DNA of 64,000 bases from DATAFF01 sp963744915. Lineage in GTDB: Bacteria > Pseudomonadota > Alphaproteobacteria > Rhizobiales > Aestuariivirgaceae. The position numbers and the translations under genes are program-made. The notes beneath the pieces are model-generated. The model was not told the DNA's origin. It saw nothing but the letters and a program-made list of their open reading frames with translations, and did not search any database. Positions within the stretch are counted from its first letter, which is position 1, and each line of letters begins with the position of its first letter. This document shows, piece after piece, positions 17,719 through 29,094 of the stretch. The stretch spans positions 124,001 to 188,000 of the forward strand of contig CAVUUY010000013.1 of the NCBI GenBank assembly GCA_963744915.1. The letters run 5' to 3'.

Positions 17719-18531
17719 ATGATCGCCTTCCAGCATTTGCGGGCTGCGATATTCGACTGGGCCGGGACGGTGATCGACCATGGGTCGCTGGCGCCCATGG
17801 GGGCTTTCGTCAAGGCTTTCGGGGAATTCGGCGTCACCATCGCGATCGAGGAAGCGCGCGGCCCGATGGGCATGGCGAAGCGGCCGCACATCGCGGCGCT
17901 GATGGCGCTGCCGCGGATCGCCGAATCCTGGAAGGCCAGCCGCGGCCGGCTGCCGGAAGAGCGTGACATCGACGCGGTGTTCGAGATCTTCCTGCCAATG
18001 AACATTGCCGCAGCGAAGGAGCATTCGCGGCTGATTGCCGGCACGGCCGAGACGGTCGCGAGCCTCAGGGAAGGGGGCCTCAAGATCGGTACGACCACCG
18101 GGTACACGCATGAGATCATGGATGCCATCCTGCCGCTCGCGGCCGCGCAGGGCTTTGCGCCCGACAGCCTGGTGTGCACCGGCGACACGCCGGCCGGGCG
18201 GCCGTCACCCTTCATGGTCTATCGATCGCTGATGGACATGGGGGTGTGGCCGGCCTCTCATGCGATCAAGGTGGATGATACCGAGATCGGGATCGCCGAG
18301 GGCCTGAATGCCGGCGCCTGGACGGTCGGGGTGGTGATGAGCGGCAATGTGTTCGGGTTGTCGGAGGCCGAGACCGGCCGGCTGGCGGCGGCCGAACTGG
18401 CAAGCCGGCGCGCGAGCGGCTATGCGCGGATGCGAATCGCCGGGGCCCATTATGTGATCGACAGCATTGCCGATCTGCTGCCGGTGGCGGCGGAGGTCGA
18501 GGGCAGGTTGCAGCGCGGCGAGCGGCCCTAG
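17719..18531 (+). CDS. phnX: Phosphonoacetaldehyde hydrolase (phosphonatase)
   Basis: This HAD-superfamily enzyme splits phosphonoacetaldehyde to acetaldehyde and phosphate in 2-aminoethylphosphonate breakdown. It has 270 residues, the usual length. The nucleophile motif is FDWAGT (Asp13). Lys54 in GMAKRPHI is the Schiff-base lysine that distinguishes phosphonatases from other HAD enzymes, and KVDDTEIGIAEG is HAD motif III/IV. It starts 3 bases after the small membrane protein gene, so it may ride on the cox transcript. No phnW transaminase or phosphonate transporter is in the window, which is odd for this pathway. Confidence 0.92.
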   Translation: MIAFQHLRAAIFDWAGTVIDHGSLAPMGAFVKAFGEFGVTIAIEEARGPMGMAKRPHIAALMALPRIAESWKASRGRLPEERDIDAVFEIFLPMNIAAAKEHSRLIAGTAETVASLREGGLKIGTTTGYTHEIMDAILPLAAAQGFAPDSLVCTGDTPAGRPSPFMVYRSLMDMGVWPASHAIKVDDTEIGIAEGLNAGAWTVGVVMSGNVFGLSEAETGRLAAAELASRRASGYARMRIAGAHYVIDSIADLLPVAAEVEGRLQRGERP

Positions 18532-18552
18532 AGCACGGTTGCGCCCCCTCGA

Positions 18553-19080
18553 TCAGCGAGGCTTGCGGTCGCTGTCGCGCCATTGCCGCGGGGGTTCGAA
18601 ATAGCCCTGCCACAGACCGCGCTTCATGGCGCGGGCCCGCTCCTCGCTGGCGGAATAAACGGAGGGCAGGCGCTCATAGGCGGTTGCCCAGCCATCCTCG
18701 ACCATTCGCCGGTTCAATTCCACGGCGCCGGCCATGCACACCGCGACGGAGCGGCGGTAGCGATCCTGGTCCATGACCCGGCAGGTGACCGGATTGCCGG
18801 CGATCAGCAGTTCGAGGTGACGGAAGGATTCGCGACCGCATGGGTAGGGCTCCGACCGGCCGTTCAGGCAGGTCTGGTGCAGCTCCGGCGCGTCTATGCC
18901 ATAGAGCCTGACATCGCCGTCTGGTCCGCGCAGGGAATCGCCGTCGATGGCGTGAAGCTGGCCGGACATGGCGGGCGGGTCGCGGCTGAATGCGAGCCAC
19001 AAGGCGGCGGCGATGATGAGCAGGGCGGCGACATTGTAGAACAGCCGTCGCAAATCTTGCCTGATCAGGATTTGTTCCAA
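18553..19080 (-). CDS. Thermonuclease (SNase) family protein, membrane-anchored
   Basis: This 175-residue protein has one N-terminal membrane segment (NVAALLIIAAALWLAFS) and an SNase-like OB-fold domain. Catalytic-type residues are recognisable: RLYGIDAPE (Arg, Asp, Glu) and the later DRYRRSVAVC (Arg). It may degrade extracytoplasmic nucleic acid. It overlaps the end of moaE by 16 bases, and its 3' end converges on phnX. Confidence 0.85.
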   Translation of the reverse strand: MEQILIRQDLRRLFYNVAALLIIAAALWLAFSRDPPAMSGQLHAIDGDSLRGPDGDVRLYGIDAPELHQTCLNGRSEPYPCGRESFRHLELLIAGNPVTCRVMDQDRYRRSVAVCMAGAVELNRRMVEDGWATAYERLPSVYSASEERARAMKRGLWQGYFEPPRQWRDSDRKPR

Positions 19081-19526
19081 CTCGCTGCCGCAACGTCATC
19101 CTCGGCGCGCGCGGCAACCCAGCTGGACCCTTCGGCAGTGTCCTCGCGCTTCCAGAACGGGGCCTTGGTCTTCAGCCAGTCGATCAGGAAGGCGCAGGAT
19201 TCGAGTGCCGGCTGGCGGTGGGCAGCCGCCGTCATCACCAGGACGATGTCGTCGCCCGGCTCGAGGCGCCCGAAGCGGTGGATGATCAGGCTTGCCATGA
19301 GCGGCCAGCGGACATGCGCCTCGGCATCGATGGCGGCGAGGGCCCGCTCGGTCATCGCCGGATAGTGCTCGAGCGTCATGGCGGCGATCGCGGTGTCGCC
19401 CGGGACGCCCGATTGCCCGCGCACCGTTCCGACAAAGACGGCGATGCCGCCGATCCCGGCATGGTCGCGCTTCAGCGCGGCATATTCCCGGGCGAGGTCA
19501 AAGGGCTCCTGCTGCAGACGAATCAT
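19065..19526 (-). CDS. moaE: Molybdopterin synthase catalytic subunit
   Basis: MoaE, with thiocarboxylated MoaD, converts precursor Z (cPMP) to molybdopterin. It has 153 residues. WLKTKAPFWKRE carries the active-site lysines (Lys119 and Lys126, the same numbers as the E. coli enzyme), and HRFGRLEPGD is conserved. moaD is not adjacent. The product is needed by the molybdenum formate dehydrogenase encoded 15 kb away. Confidence 0.94.
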   Translation of the reverse strand: MIRLQQEPFDLAREYAALKRDHAGIGGIAVFVGTVRGQSGVPGDTAIAAMTLEHYPAMTERALAAIDAEAHVRWPLMASLIIHRFGRLEPGDDIVLVMTAAAHRQPALESCAFLIDWLKTKAPFWKREDTAEGSSWVAARAEDDVAAASWNKS

Positions 19527-19595
19527 GGGGTGCCATTAGAGCCGGAATTTGCCGCAAGGCAAGGCCGCGGGGCAGCGATGCGAAAGAATGAATCC

Positions 19596-21663
19596 CTAGC
19601 GTCGGGTGCGGCTGGCGGGCGCCGGTGCTGGCTCGTTCATGAATGCCTTGAGCAGGGAGTCGGTATCGCCAAGCGCTGCATCGTCGACGGCGCCAAAGCT
19701 ACCCTTCGAGCGCTCCGAGAGGGTCGCCTTGACCGGCTCGCGGGTGGCGGAGTTGAAATTGCCGCCGTCATTCTGGAGCGGCGCGGGCGGCGACCGCAGC
19801 TTGTTCAGGGTGTCGTAGCCGGCCCGCGGATTCTCCAGGATGCCGGCGATGTCCGGATAGATCTTCGGGCTTGCCCACGGCCCCCTGACCACCACTGGAA
19901 CGGCCAGAGCGGCGGTCTCGACGGGCGTTGACTGGCCGGACGGAGCGGCGGCGAGCTTCGGCACGACCTTGAAGTCGAGGGCCTTGCGCAGAAGGTCGGC
20001 CTGGCCGGATCCGGCGATCGTCAATTCCGGGGCAACCAGCTGCAGATCGCGGCTGGTTGCAATCCCGTCCTCCAATGCGAAGTGAGCCGACAGCTCGCGG
20101 AACACGGTCCGGGAAGCGGCAGCCGGCTGCCAGCCGGCAAGGATGTCCTTCTTGACGTCGCGCAGCATCTTCAGAAGGTTGAGGTCGCGCAGCGCGCCAT
20201 CGACCATGCGGAACTCCGCCGTGCCGCGCAGGGTCGAGACGACCTCGCGTCCGCTGCGGCCCACCCCCGCCAGGGACAGCGTCAGCGACGTGGTGCCGGT
20301 GAGGGCGTCGAGCCCAATCCCGCTGCCGAGCAGCGCCGCGCCCTCGACGTTCTCGGCGCGAATTGCGGCCTGCAAGGCCGGAACCGGGCGCGAGCCGTTG
20401 AGGACCAGGCGGCCCGATGCCCTGCCGCCATAGAGCTCGGCGTCGTTGACGGACAGGTCGAGAACGCCGCCCCCCAGCTCGGCGGCAATGTTGGCCTTGC
20501 CGGTCCGCACGCCGCCGAGGCGCAGCTCCGAGACAGCCAGGGACAGCTTGGCCTCGAGCGCCCGCAGGGGTGCGAAGTCGAGCTCCCCGTCGCTCCAGTC
20601 GTCATCGCCGGCGGCCTGGGAAGCCTGGCGGCGGTCGGCGCTGCCGGCATAAGCGTTGAGGTCGAGGCGATCCATGCCAAGCGCGGCGGTCACCCGCGGC
20701 TTGTCGCCGGTGAAGTCGATCTTGATGTTGCCCTGGCCGTTCATGCCGTCGAGGGCCATGACGGTCTTGGTCAGGCTGAGCACACCGTTGGTCAGATCGA
20801 ATGGCCCGCTGGCAGCGAGCGGTCCAAGGCCGCGGCCCGAACCGAGGCGGAACCCGGTCCAGCCGGACAGGTCGCGCACCGACGGGGTGGCCAGCTCGGC
20901 GGTGCCGGACAGGCTCGCCTGGTGGTTCAGGACGGCACGGCCGCTGAAGGAGAATTTCAGGAGCGGCGAATCGAGCGTGACGTCGATGGGCGAGCCCTGG
21001 CCTGGAATGCGGGCCGGATCCTTGATGAACAGCGTCATTGCCACCCGCTGGCGATTCCACAGGACATAGCCATGGGCGGCGAATGGGGAAACGGGGCCGG
21101 CGAAACTGGCCATCAGGTCGACGCCGGTCAGGGAGATGGTCCGGCCGATGCGCTCATCGACGAAGCGCACCACGCCGTTCTCGATTCGGATCGGGGCCGT
21201 GGCAAGGCTGTCGAGCAGCTGCCGATAGCCGGCGGCGCCGGCCGGGCTGCCCGAACTCGGCGCCGGCCAATGCCCAGTTGGCGCGGCCCGCATCATCGCT
21301 GACCAGGGTGATGCGCGGATTGACCAGGGTGAGCTGTTTGACCTCGAGCCGCCGTTCCAGCAGCGCACGGGCGTCGATCTTGAGGCGCAGCCTGGGGATG
21401 GCGGCAAGCTGGCCATGATAGAGGCCGGGCGGATTGGAGAGGACGGCATCGTCGGCCTCGATGCTGAGCTCGGGCCACAGCACGATGCGGGGGGCGCCGG
21501 AGACGGTCAGGGTGCGGCCGGTGGCGGCCTTGACGGCCTGCTGCAGCTGCCGAACGGCAAAGTCGGTCGGCACCACCAGCGGCAGCGCACCGACCACGGC
21601 CACCGCCATGATGGCCGTGGCGAGGACCGAGATCAGGATCAGTATGGTGCGCCGCACCGGCAT
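19596..21663 (-). pseudogene. AsmA family protein, frameshifted
   Basis: AsmA proteins are large inner-membrane-anchored periplasmic proteins linked to outer-membrane lipid transport. The ATG at 21663 has a perfect AGGAGG site, and the product starts with one membrane helix (TILILISVLATAIMAVAVVGALPLVV). The frame ends in GAEFGQPGR near 21250. The rest of the protein (YRQLLDSLATAPIRIENGVVRFVDE ... to the AsmA C-terminal domain and stop at 19596) continues in another frame. One extra base in the GC-rich stretch at about 21235-21255 explains it. Joined, the protein would have about 685 residues, normal for the family. A real mutation or a sequencing error cannot be told apart here. Confidence 0.82.
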
Positions 21664-21874
21664 CAGGCCTCCTGCGGCTCCAGCCGCGTTCCCGTGGTGC
21701 CGGCACACGGTGGCAGGACTGCGGCGAGGTCAGGCGATTCGCGAGGCTGAAAGCGCATCGTCGGTCAACTGTGCTTTGGACGAAACTCTGGGTCTTGGGT
21801 CTTGGGCCCTTGGGCCGCGAGGCGGTGTGCGGCTATGGTGGCGTCATCTTCATTGGGCCAGCGGAACTGCCAAC

Positions 21875-23829
<1,955 letters not shown>

Positions 23830-23833
<4 letters not shown>

Positions 23834-26307
23834 CCGGCCAGCACCCGGTTGACCGGAAAGACGATCTCGACCGAGGTGCCCTTTTCCGGCTTGCTGGTGA
23901 TCTCGAATCGCGCCCGATTGGCCTCGGCAAGGGCCTTGGTCAGCGGCAAGCCAAGCCCGGTGCCGCCGATTTCCGGGTGGTCGCCGTCATGGACGCGGCC
24001 GAAGGGGGTGAGGGCGATCTCCAGCGCCTCGGGCGCAATGCCGACGCCGGTGTCCTTGACCCTGAGGACGAATTCGCCCGACGGGCGGGTCTGGCCGGAG
24101 ACGATGACCTGACCGCCGGCAGCGGTGAATTTGATCGCGTTGGAAATGAGGTTGAGCAGGATCTGCTTCATCGATCGCAGATCGGCGACGACATTGGGCA
24201 GGCCGGCGGGGAAATTGCGCCGCACGATGACCCGGCGGGCGCGGGCCTCCTCCTCCATCAGCTTCAGGCAGTGCTCGGCCAGCTCGCCGAGATTGACCGA
24301 GGTGAAATTGAGCTCGAGCTTGCCGGCCTCGACCTTGGACAGGTCGAGAAGATCGTTGATGAGCGACAGCAGATGCTCGCCCGAAGTGTGGATGTCGTTG
24401 GCATAGGCCAGATATTTGGGATTGCGCATCTCGCCGAAGCGCTCCGAGCGCATGACCTCGGAGAAGCCGAGAATGGCGTTGAGCGGCGTTCGGAGCTCGT
24501 GGCTGATGCGCGCCAGGAAATCGGATTTCTGGGCGCTGGCCTTCTCGGCATCGTCCTTGGCACGCCGAAGCTCGGCCTCCGTCTTCTTCCATTGGGTGAT
24601 ATCGCGCATCACGGCGCAGAAGGCCGGGGCGCTGTCTGGCCTTAGCCTGCCCTCGCCATTGGTGCCCATGCGGCCGATGGTGAGGAAGACCGGGATCTTG
24701 CCGCCCTGGGCGGCGATGGCCTGGACCTCGCGGCCGTCGTTGAAGATCGCGGCGATGCCGCCTTCGCCGAGCGCTGCCAGGTAATCGCGAACGATCTTGC
24801 GGCTGTCGGCATCCATCAGCTCGGCGAGCATGCGGCCGTGAATCTCGGCCTGGCGGTAGCCGAAGATCGCCTCGGCGCCGGCGCTGAAGCTCAGAATGTG
24901 CCCGGTCGTGTCGAGGGTGATGATGCCATCGGTGGCAGTGTCCAAAATAAGACGAAGCTCATCGGCGCTGGGGCCGGATTTGTCCAACGGCGCCGGCGGC
25001 AGCGCTTCGGCCTCGCTGCGCCCGGCGGCCAGCTCGTCGGGCGGCGGTCGATTGGCGGGCGTCGCGGCGGGCTTTTCGGCGGCGAGCGGCAGCAGCTCGG
25101 CCTTGCCGATCGGGCCGGCGGTCGAGGGGAAGCTCGAGCGCTGGACCCGCATGGTGACCGGCGCGCCGGCAGCATTGCGCAGCGTCAGCTCCACGGCATC
25201 GGCGTCGAGCACGGCGAAGGCGGCGGCAAGGTCGCCGCGCGATTGCATCGCGGCCGGGTCGGCATAGCCGAGCAGGGTGGCTGCGAAGCGGTTGGCATGG
25301 ATCACCCGATTGCCGTCGAACAGAATGATGCCCGCTTCGGCGAGATCGAGGGTGCGCCGCACGATGTCCGGAATCAGGCTGTCGGAGGGCGGTGGCGTCG
25401 CGGCGGCAGGCCTTCCCGGGTCGGGCAGCCGCAGGGCAGGGGCAGGCGGTCCGGCCTGCTCGGAGGGGGGCTGGCGGGAAGGCGCCGGGCTCGGCCCCGG
25501 ATCGGCGCGGCGGATCTGCTCGCCGAGATAGGCGAAGGTGCGGGCCTCGGTCTCGCTCAGCCGGGGCGTCGCCGAACCGGGGACCCTGGCCGGCGCCTTG
25601 CGACCGGAGGCGAGCATGCGCTCAAGCCCGCGCCGCTCGGTCACGTCCTCGCAGGCGACGAGAAATTGTGCATGGTTGTCGGGACCGAAGCGCCTGGCCG
25701 TGAAGCGGATCTCGCGGCGGCCAAAACCGGTTGCGGCGATCGTGGTCAAGGTGGCGGTCCCGGCCGCGGCGGTGCGGGCGAGGAGATCCTCGATTTCCGG
25801 CCCCGGGATCAGAGTGGCCAGCACGGGCTCGTTGTCATCGCCGGCGAGGCGCTGGGCTTCACGATTATGATCGATAAGCTCGCCATCACGGTTTGTAATG
25901 ACGACCGGCCAGGGCAGGGCGTCGAGAGCGTTGCTGCGCAGCGCTGCCTTGGGATCGGCTGCAGCAGCGCCGGAGCCGAGCACCAGCAGGCAGAGTCGAC
26001 CGTCCTCGAGCCGGTGCGGGTGGCAGCGGCATGTCAGCTCGGGCGCGCCAGCGAGGGAGGGGAAATGCAGCCAGGTGGTGACCGGCAAGGCACCATCGTG
26101 GGAAGCGGCGACCTCCTGGAGAGCGGCGACGGCCGGTTCGCCCGGGTCGAAAGGCCGGTCGACGAGGTCGAACAGGGTGTCGGCGCCGAGGAAGGTGATG
26201 GCGGCAGCATTGGCCCACAGGACCCGATGCCGGTCAGGGTCCCACAGCCAGCCCGGCTCGGAGCTTCCCTCGACGTCGCTCAACCCTGGTGTGGCGGAGG
26301 CGCTCAC
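23830..26307 (-). CDS. Multi-PAS sensor histidine kinase, PdhS/PleC-like
   Basis: This is an 825-residue soluble histidine kinase with no membrane segment. PAS-like regions lie roughly at residues 10-110, 130-245, 310-400 and 455-580, with Pro/Ala-rich linkers between. The dimerisation/phosphoacceptor domain has RISHELRTPLNAILGF (His603), followed by the GEHLLSLINDLLDLSKVEAGKL segment typical of the alphaproteobacterial PleC/DivJ/PdhS group. The ATPase domain shows the N box (NLISNAIKFT), DTGVGI, GTGLGLPL and a normal end. There is no receiver domain, so the partner (perhaps DivK) must be encoded elsewhere. Assignment to PdhS specifically is inferred. Confidence 0.85.
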
Positions 26308-26358
26308 ACTCTCTCCCTGGGCAGTGAAGGCAGGCGGCCGGGCCGTCCCCTCGATCCA

Positions 26359-26372
26359 GGCCCCTAGGGGCC
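26359..26372. repeat. Perfect 14-bp palindrome upstream of the histidine kinase
   Basis: GGCCCCTAGGGGCC lies 52 bases upstream of the histidine kinase start. It could be an operator or an RNA stem in the 5' leader. Function is not shown by the sequence. Confidence 0.4.
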
Positions 26373-26383
26373 GCGCAGCCGCA

Positions 26384-26409
26384 TTAAGCTAACCGACTCC
26401 TTAGCTTAA
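26384..26409. promoter_or_regulatory. 9-bp perfect inverted repeat, candidate operator
   Basis: TTAAGCTAA and TTAGCTTAA are exact inverted copies separated by 8 bases, 77 bases upstream of the histidine kinase start. The AT-rich arms stand out in a GC-rich region, and the 17-base centre-to-centre spacing fits a dimeric regulator. It does not match the CtrA pattern TTAA-N7-TTAA. Confidence 0.45.
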
Positions 26410-26506
26410 ACGATCGGATTCCGCAAAGCCTCTGCGCGATGTTCCCGCAGCGGAAGGTCGTCGGCTTGATCTTGCCGGTCGATTTCGGACTAGTAAGGGC
26501 GGAATC

Positions 26507-26528
26507 GGGCCGGTGCAAAATCCGGCCC
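26507..26528. terminator. GC-rich hairpin upstream of tRNA-His
   Basis: GGGCCGG and CCGGCCC form a perfect 7-bp stem with an 8-base A-rich loop. Only two T follow on the plus strand. It lies 35 bases before the tRNA, so it could end an upstream transcript or be part of the tRNA leader. Confidence 0.3.
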
Positions 26529-26562
26529 TTGAGCATTGTCCTGGTGTCACGCCAAGCGGAAT

Positions 26563-26639
26563 GCAGCTGTAGCTCAGTTGGTTAGAGCGTCGGATTGTGG
26601 CTCCGAAGGTCGGTGGTTCGAGTCCACCCAGCTGTACCA
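26563..26639 (+). tRNA. tRNA-His (GTG anticodon), alphaproteobacterial type
   Basis: The cloverleaf folds fully: 7-bp acceptor stem, D stem GCTC/GAGC, anticodon stem TCGGA/TCCGA with loop TTGTGGC (anticodon GTG at 26597-26599), variable loop AGGTC, T stem GGTGG/CCACC with TTCGAGT, and encoded CCA at 26637-26639. Base 1 is G paired with T72, the discriminator is A73, and the base before position 1 is T. The near-universal G-1:C73 pair of tRNA-His is therefore absent, which is the known state in a large group of Alphaproteobacteria. Confidence 0.97.
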
Positions 26640-26642
26640 CTC

Positions 26643-27407
26643 TCAGATCGCAGTCATGCCGCCGTCGACGACAAAGACCGCGCCGGTGGCATAGCGCGCT
26701 TCGCTCGAGGCGACCCAGGCCATTAGGGCGGCGACTTCCGCCGGCGTTCCGGCACGCCCCAGCGGCACGGTGGCGTTGACCGCGGCGAGCTTGGCCGGGT
26801 CGGCAAGGATGGCAGCATTGGCGCGGGTATCGGTGAAACCCGGCATGACAGCGTTAACGCGGATGCCATCGCCGGCGTAATCATTGGCCATAACGCGCAT
26901 GAGCCCGAGCACTCCCGCCTTGCTCGTCGAGTAGGCATCCTGCCCCGGGGCACTGCCCCGAATGCCGGTCGGCGAAACCGTGCAGATCAGGGCGCGGTCC
27001 GCTGCGCCGGAGCGCAGCAGTGCCTTGAGCCCGAATTTCGCGGTCAGGAAGACACCGGTCAGATTTATATCGATGACGCGCCGCCAGACGGCGGTGTCAA
27101 GGCGGTCGGCCCGATCATCATCGAGCGGTTCGATTGCCGCATTGGCTACGACGATATCGAGCCCTCCCAAGGCCTGCTCGGCCTCGGAAACCGCCGCCGC
27201 GAGGGCTGCTTCATCGCGAACGTCGACAATGATTGCGCGGCCACCGGAGATCGATGCGGCAGCACGCCTGACCGGCTCAGCCTCGCAGTCGAGGAGCACG
27301 ACGGCTGCTCCTTCGGCGCCGAAGCGCGCCGCGGTCGCCAGCCCGATGCCGTTCGCTGCACCCGTGATGACTGCCTTCCGGCCGGCCAGGAGCAGCTTGG
27401 ACGTCAT
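26643..27407 (-). CDS. SDR family oxidoreductase
   Basis: This classical NAD(P)-dependent short-chain dehydrogenase has 254 residues. The cofactor loop is TGAANGIG (residues 15-22), with an acidic residue after beta-2 (LLDCEAE), suggesting NAD+. ANAAIE replaces the usual NNAG. The catalytic Ser lies in CTVSPTGIRG, with Tyr and Lys in AYSTSKAG, and the C-terminus is the usual VDGG. It is the last gene of a minus-strand set (hydrolase, FAH, SDR) and starts 4 bases inside the FAH gene. Its end is only 3 bases from the tRNA. The substrate is unknown; a hydroxy acid or sugar is likely from context. Confidence 0.9.
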   Translation of the reverse strand: MTSKLLLAGRKAVITGAANGIGLATAARFGAEGAAVVLLDCEAEPVRRAAASISGGRAIIVDVRDEAALAAAVSEAEQALGGLDIVVANAAIEPLDDDRADRLDTAVWRRVIDINLTGVFLTAKFGLKALLRSGAADRALICTVSPTGIRGSAPGQDAYSTSKAGVLGLMRVMANDYAGDGIRVNAVMPGFTDTRANAAILADPAKLAAVNATVPLGRAGTPAEVAALMAWVASSEARYATGAVFVVDGGMTAI

Positions 27408-28262
27408 GCCCCGACTACGGGATTGGTGAGCTCGCCGATGGTCGTCTCGCGCACCGTCACGACATCGCCAGGCTTAAGGTAGGTGGGCGGTTTGCGAAAG
27501 GTTCCGCAGCCGGCGGGGGTCCCGGTCGAAATACAATCTCCCGCTTCGCAGGTGATGATCGAGGTGATCCATTCAATCAGCACCGGTACCGAATTGATCA
27601 TGTCGGAGCCGTAGGCATCCTGGCGAAGCTCGCCATTGACCAGCGACTGAATGTGAACCTTGGACGGGTCAGGAATCTCATCCTTGGTCACGATGCAGGG
27701 CCCCATCGGCGAGAATGTGTCGAACCCCTTGCCCAGATCGGCCTGCTTGTTCTTGAACTGCACGGCGCGTGCCCCGGCGTCGTTGAACAGCGTATAGCCG
27801 AAAACATGGTCGAGCGCTCTTTCCTGCGAGACATTCCTGGCGGTGCGGGAGAACACCACGCCAAGCTCGACCTCATAGTCGACGTTGAAGCCCCCGGGCC
27901 GCTTGATGACCCGGTCATGCGGCGGAATCACGATATTGGCGCCCGGCCCGATGACGGCGCTCGAGACCTTGATGAAATCGATGCATGGCTCATCGGGGAA
28001 GACGAAACCCGGCTCCTCGTCTCCGTGACTGCGGTAATTGACGCCGGAGCCGAAGATCTTGCCGGGTCGCGGGATCGGCGCGAGCAAACGATCATAAGCG
28101 ACCGGCAAGCCGGATTTGGCGGCGGCGGCGGCGCGTTCGAGGCCGCGATCCCCATCGCGGATAAGCTCGATCATGTCGACATAGCCTGTGTAGAACACGC
28201 CACCGTCGGCCTCGACGCCAACTCCCGTCTGGCCGCCATTCGCATAGGTTACGAGTTCGCAT
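27404..28262 (-). CDS. Fumarylacetoacetate hydrolase family protein, frame break near start
   Basis: FAH-family enzymes hydrolyse or decarboxylate acylpyruvates and 2-keto acids, or dehydrate 2-keto-3-deoxy sugar acids, using Mg2+. The core is intact: GKIFGSGVNYRSHGDE, metal ligands in DYEVELGVVF, GYTLFNDAGAR, and STGTPAGCGTFRKPPTYLKPGD. From the GTG at 28198 the frame gives 264 residues but lacks the usual N-terminus. A strong site (AGGAG) and ATG stand at 28262, and the missing N-terminus (LVTYANGGQTGVGVE) is encoded directly after it in the frame of the main body. One extra A in ATGCGAACTCG would explain this. The true protein is probably about 285 residues. Confidence 0.82.
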
Positions 28263-29076
28263 TCTCGTCCACTCCTGCTGAGGTCAATTGACCAGGGCCT
28301 AATCCCGCCCGACCAGCCCGCCAGAAGTCGATGACGAAGGTTTCCCCGGGCAGAGGCGCCAATGCCTGCCGCGTGCCGCTCTTGTCGTGGACCGGCACAC
28401 GTTCCAGAAACCGCTTCGTATCGTCATTGTGCGTGAAATAATGGCAGGCGACGGCGACCTTGACCCCAAGCATGTCGGCCACGCGGGCTGCTTCCTCCGG
28501 GTCCATCTCGCCCGAGAGCTCCTCGCCGGCCTGCGGCACCGGGGGCACGAGCTCATAGGGCTGGCTGCAGCCAAGCAGGCCGACCGTCGGCTGGTACAGC
28601 TCGCCGATAAATCGCATGTCGAAATAGGAGCTGTCGCCATAGTGATAGATGCGCACGCCGGGCTCGGTCTCGAAAATGAAAGCGAGCGGCGTGCCCGTCA
28701 AAACGTCGCCATTCTTGCGCTTCGACATCGACCAATGGTGGCATTCGACCGGGCGAACAATGATGTCGCCGATCTTTATCACGACGCCCCAGATGCTGGC
28801 CTGAATTTGGCCGGGAGGCACCCCGTCATCCATCAGCAGGTGACGGACATCTCCACCGCAAGCGACCGGAGCCCCGGTGCGCAGCGCCAGGGCGGCCGCG
28901 TCGCCGAGATGATCGTAAGCGGCATGCGTGACAAGGATGAGATCAGGCCGTTCCAGTTCTTGATGAGACACCGGCGCAAACGCATTGCCGGTCAAAAACG
29001 GGTCGATCAAAATGCGGTAACGCGGGCCAACGATCTCAAAGCCGGCGGCGCCCAGGAAGCGGAAGGATGTGCTCAT
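28249..29076 (-). CDS. Metallo-beta-lactamase-fold hydrolase (UlaG-like)
   Basis: From the ATG at 29076 (MSTSFRFLGAAGFEI) it has 275 residues; upstream in-frame starts run through the promoter region and are unlikely. The fold is recognised from ILIDPFLTG, the metal motif THAAYDHLGD (one His of the canonical HxHxDH is Ala), ECHHWS, and GDSSYF. L-ascorbate-6-phosphate lactonase (UlaG) is the best-known relative with this layout. A lactonase or other C-O hydrolase role in the module is inferred. Its 3' end overlaps the proposed FAH start. Confidence 0.75.
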   Translation of the reverse strand: MSTSFRFLGAAGFEIVGPRYRILIDPFLTGNAFAPVSHQELERPDLILVTHAAYDHLGDAAALALRTGAPVACGGDVRHLLMDDGVPPGQIQASIWGVVIKIGDIIVRPVECHHWSMSKRKNGDVLTGTPLAFIFETEPGVRIYHYGDSSYFDMRFIGELYQPTVGLLGCSQPYELVPPVPQAGEELSGEMDPEEAARVADMLGVKVAVACHYFTHNDDTKRFLERVPVHDKSGTRQALAPLPGETFVIDFWRAGRAGLGPGQLTSAGVDENANS

Positions 29077-29094
29077 CAACGCGCCCACGAAGTT

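Noticed and set aside
18583..19365. 260-residue plus-strand ORF across the thermonuclease and moaE
   Set aside because: Shadow frame; both minus-strand genes have conserved active-site residues and normal lengths.
24838..26367. 509-residue plus-strand ORF over the histidine kinase
   Set aside because: It covers the kinase PAS region in antisense and is Gly/Arg-rich without domain features.
26401..26640. 79-residue minus-strand ORF beginning MVQLGGLEPPTF
   Set aside because: It is the antisense translation of the tRNA-His gene. The GGLEPPT string is a well-known false protein produced from tRNA genes.
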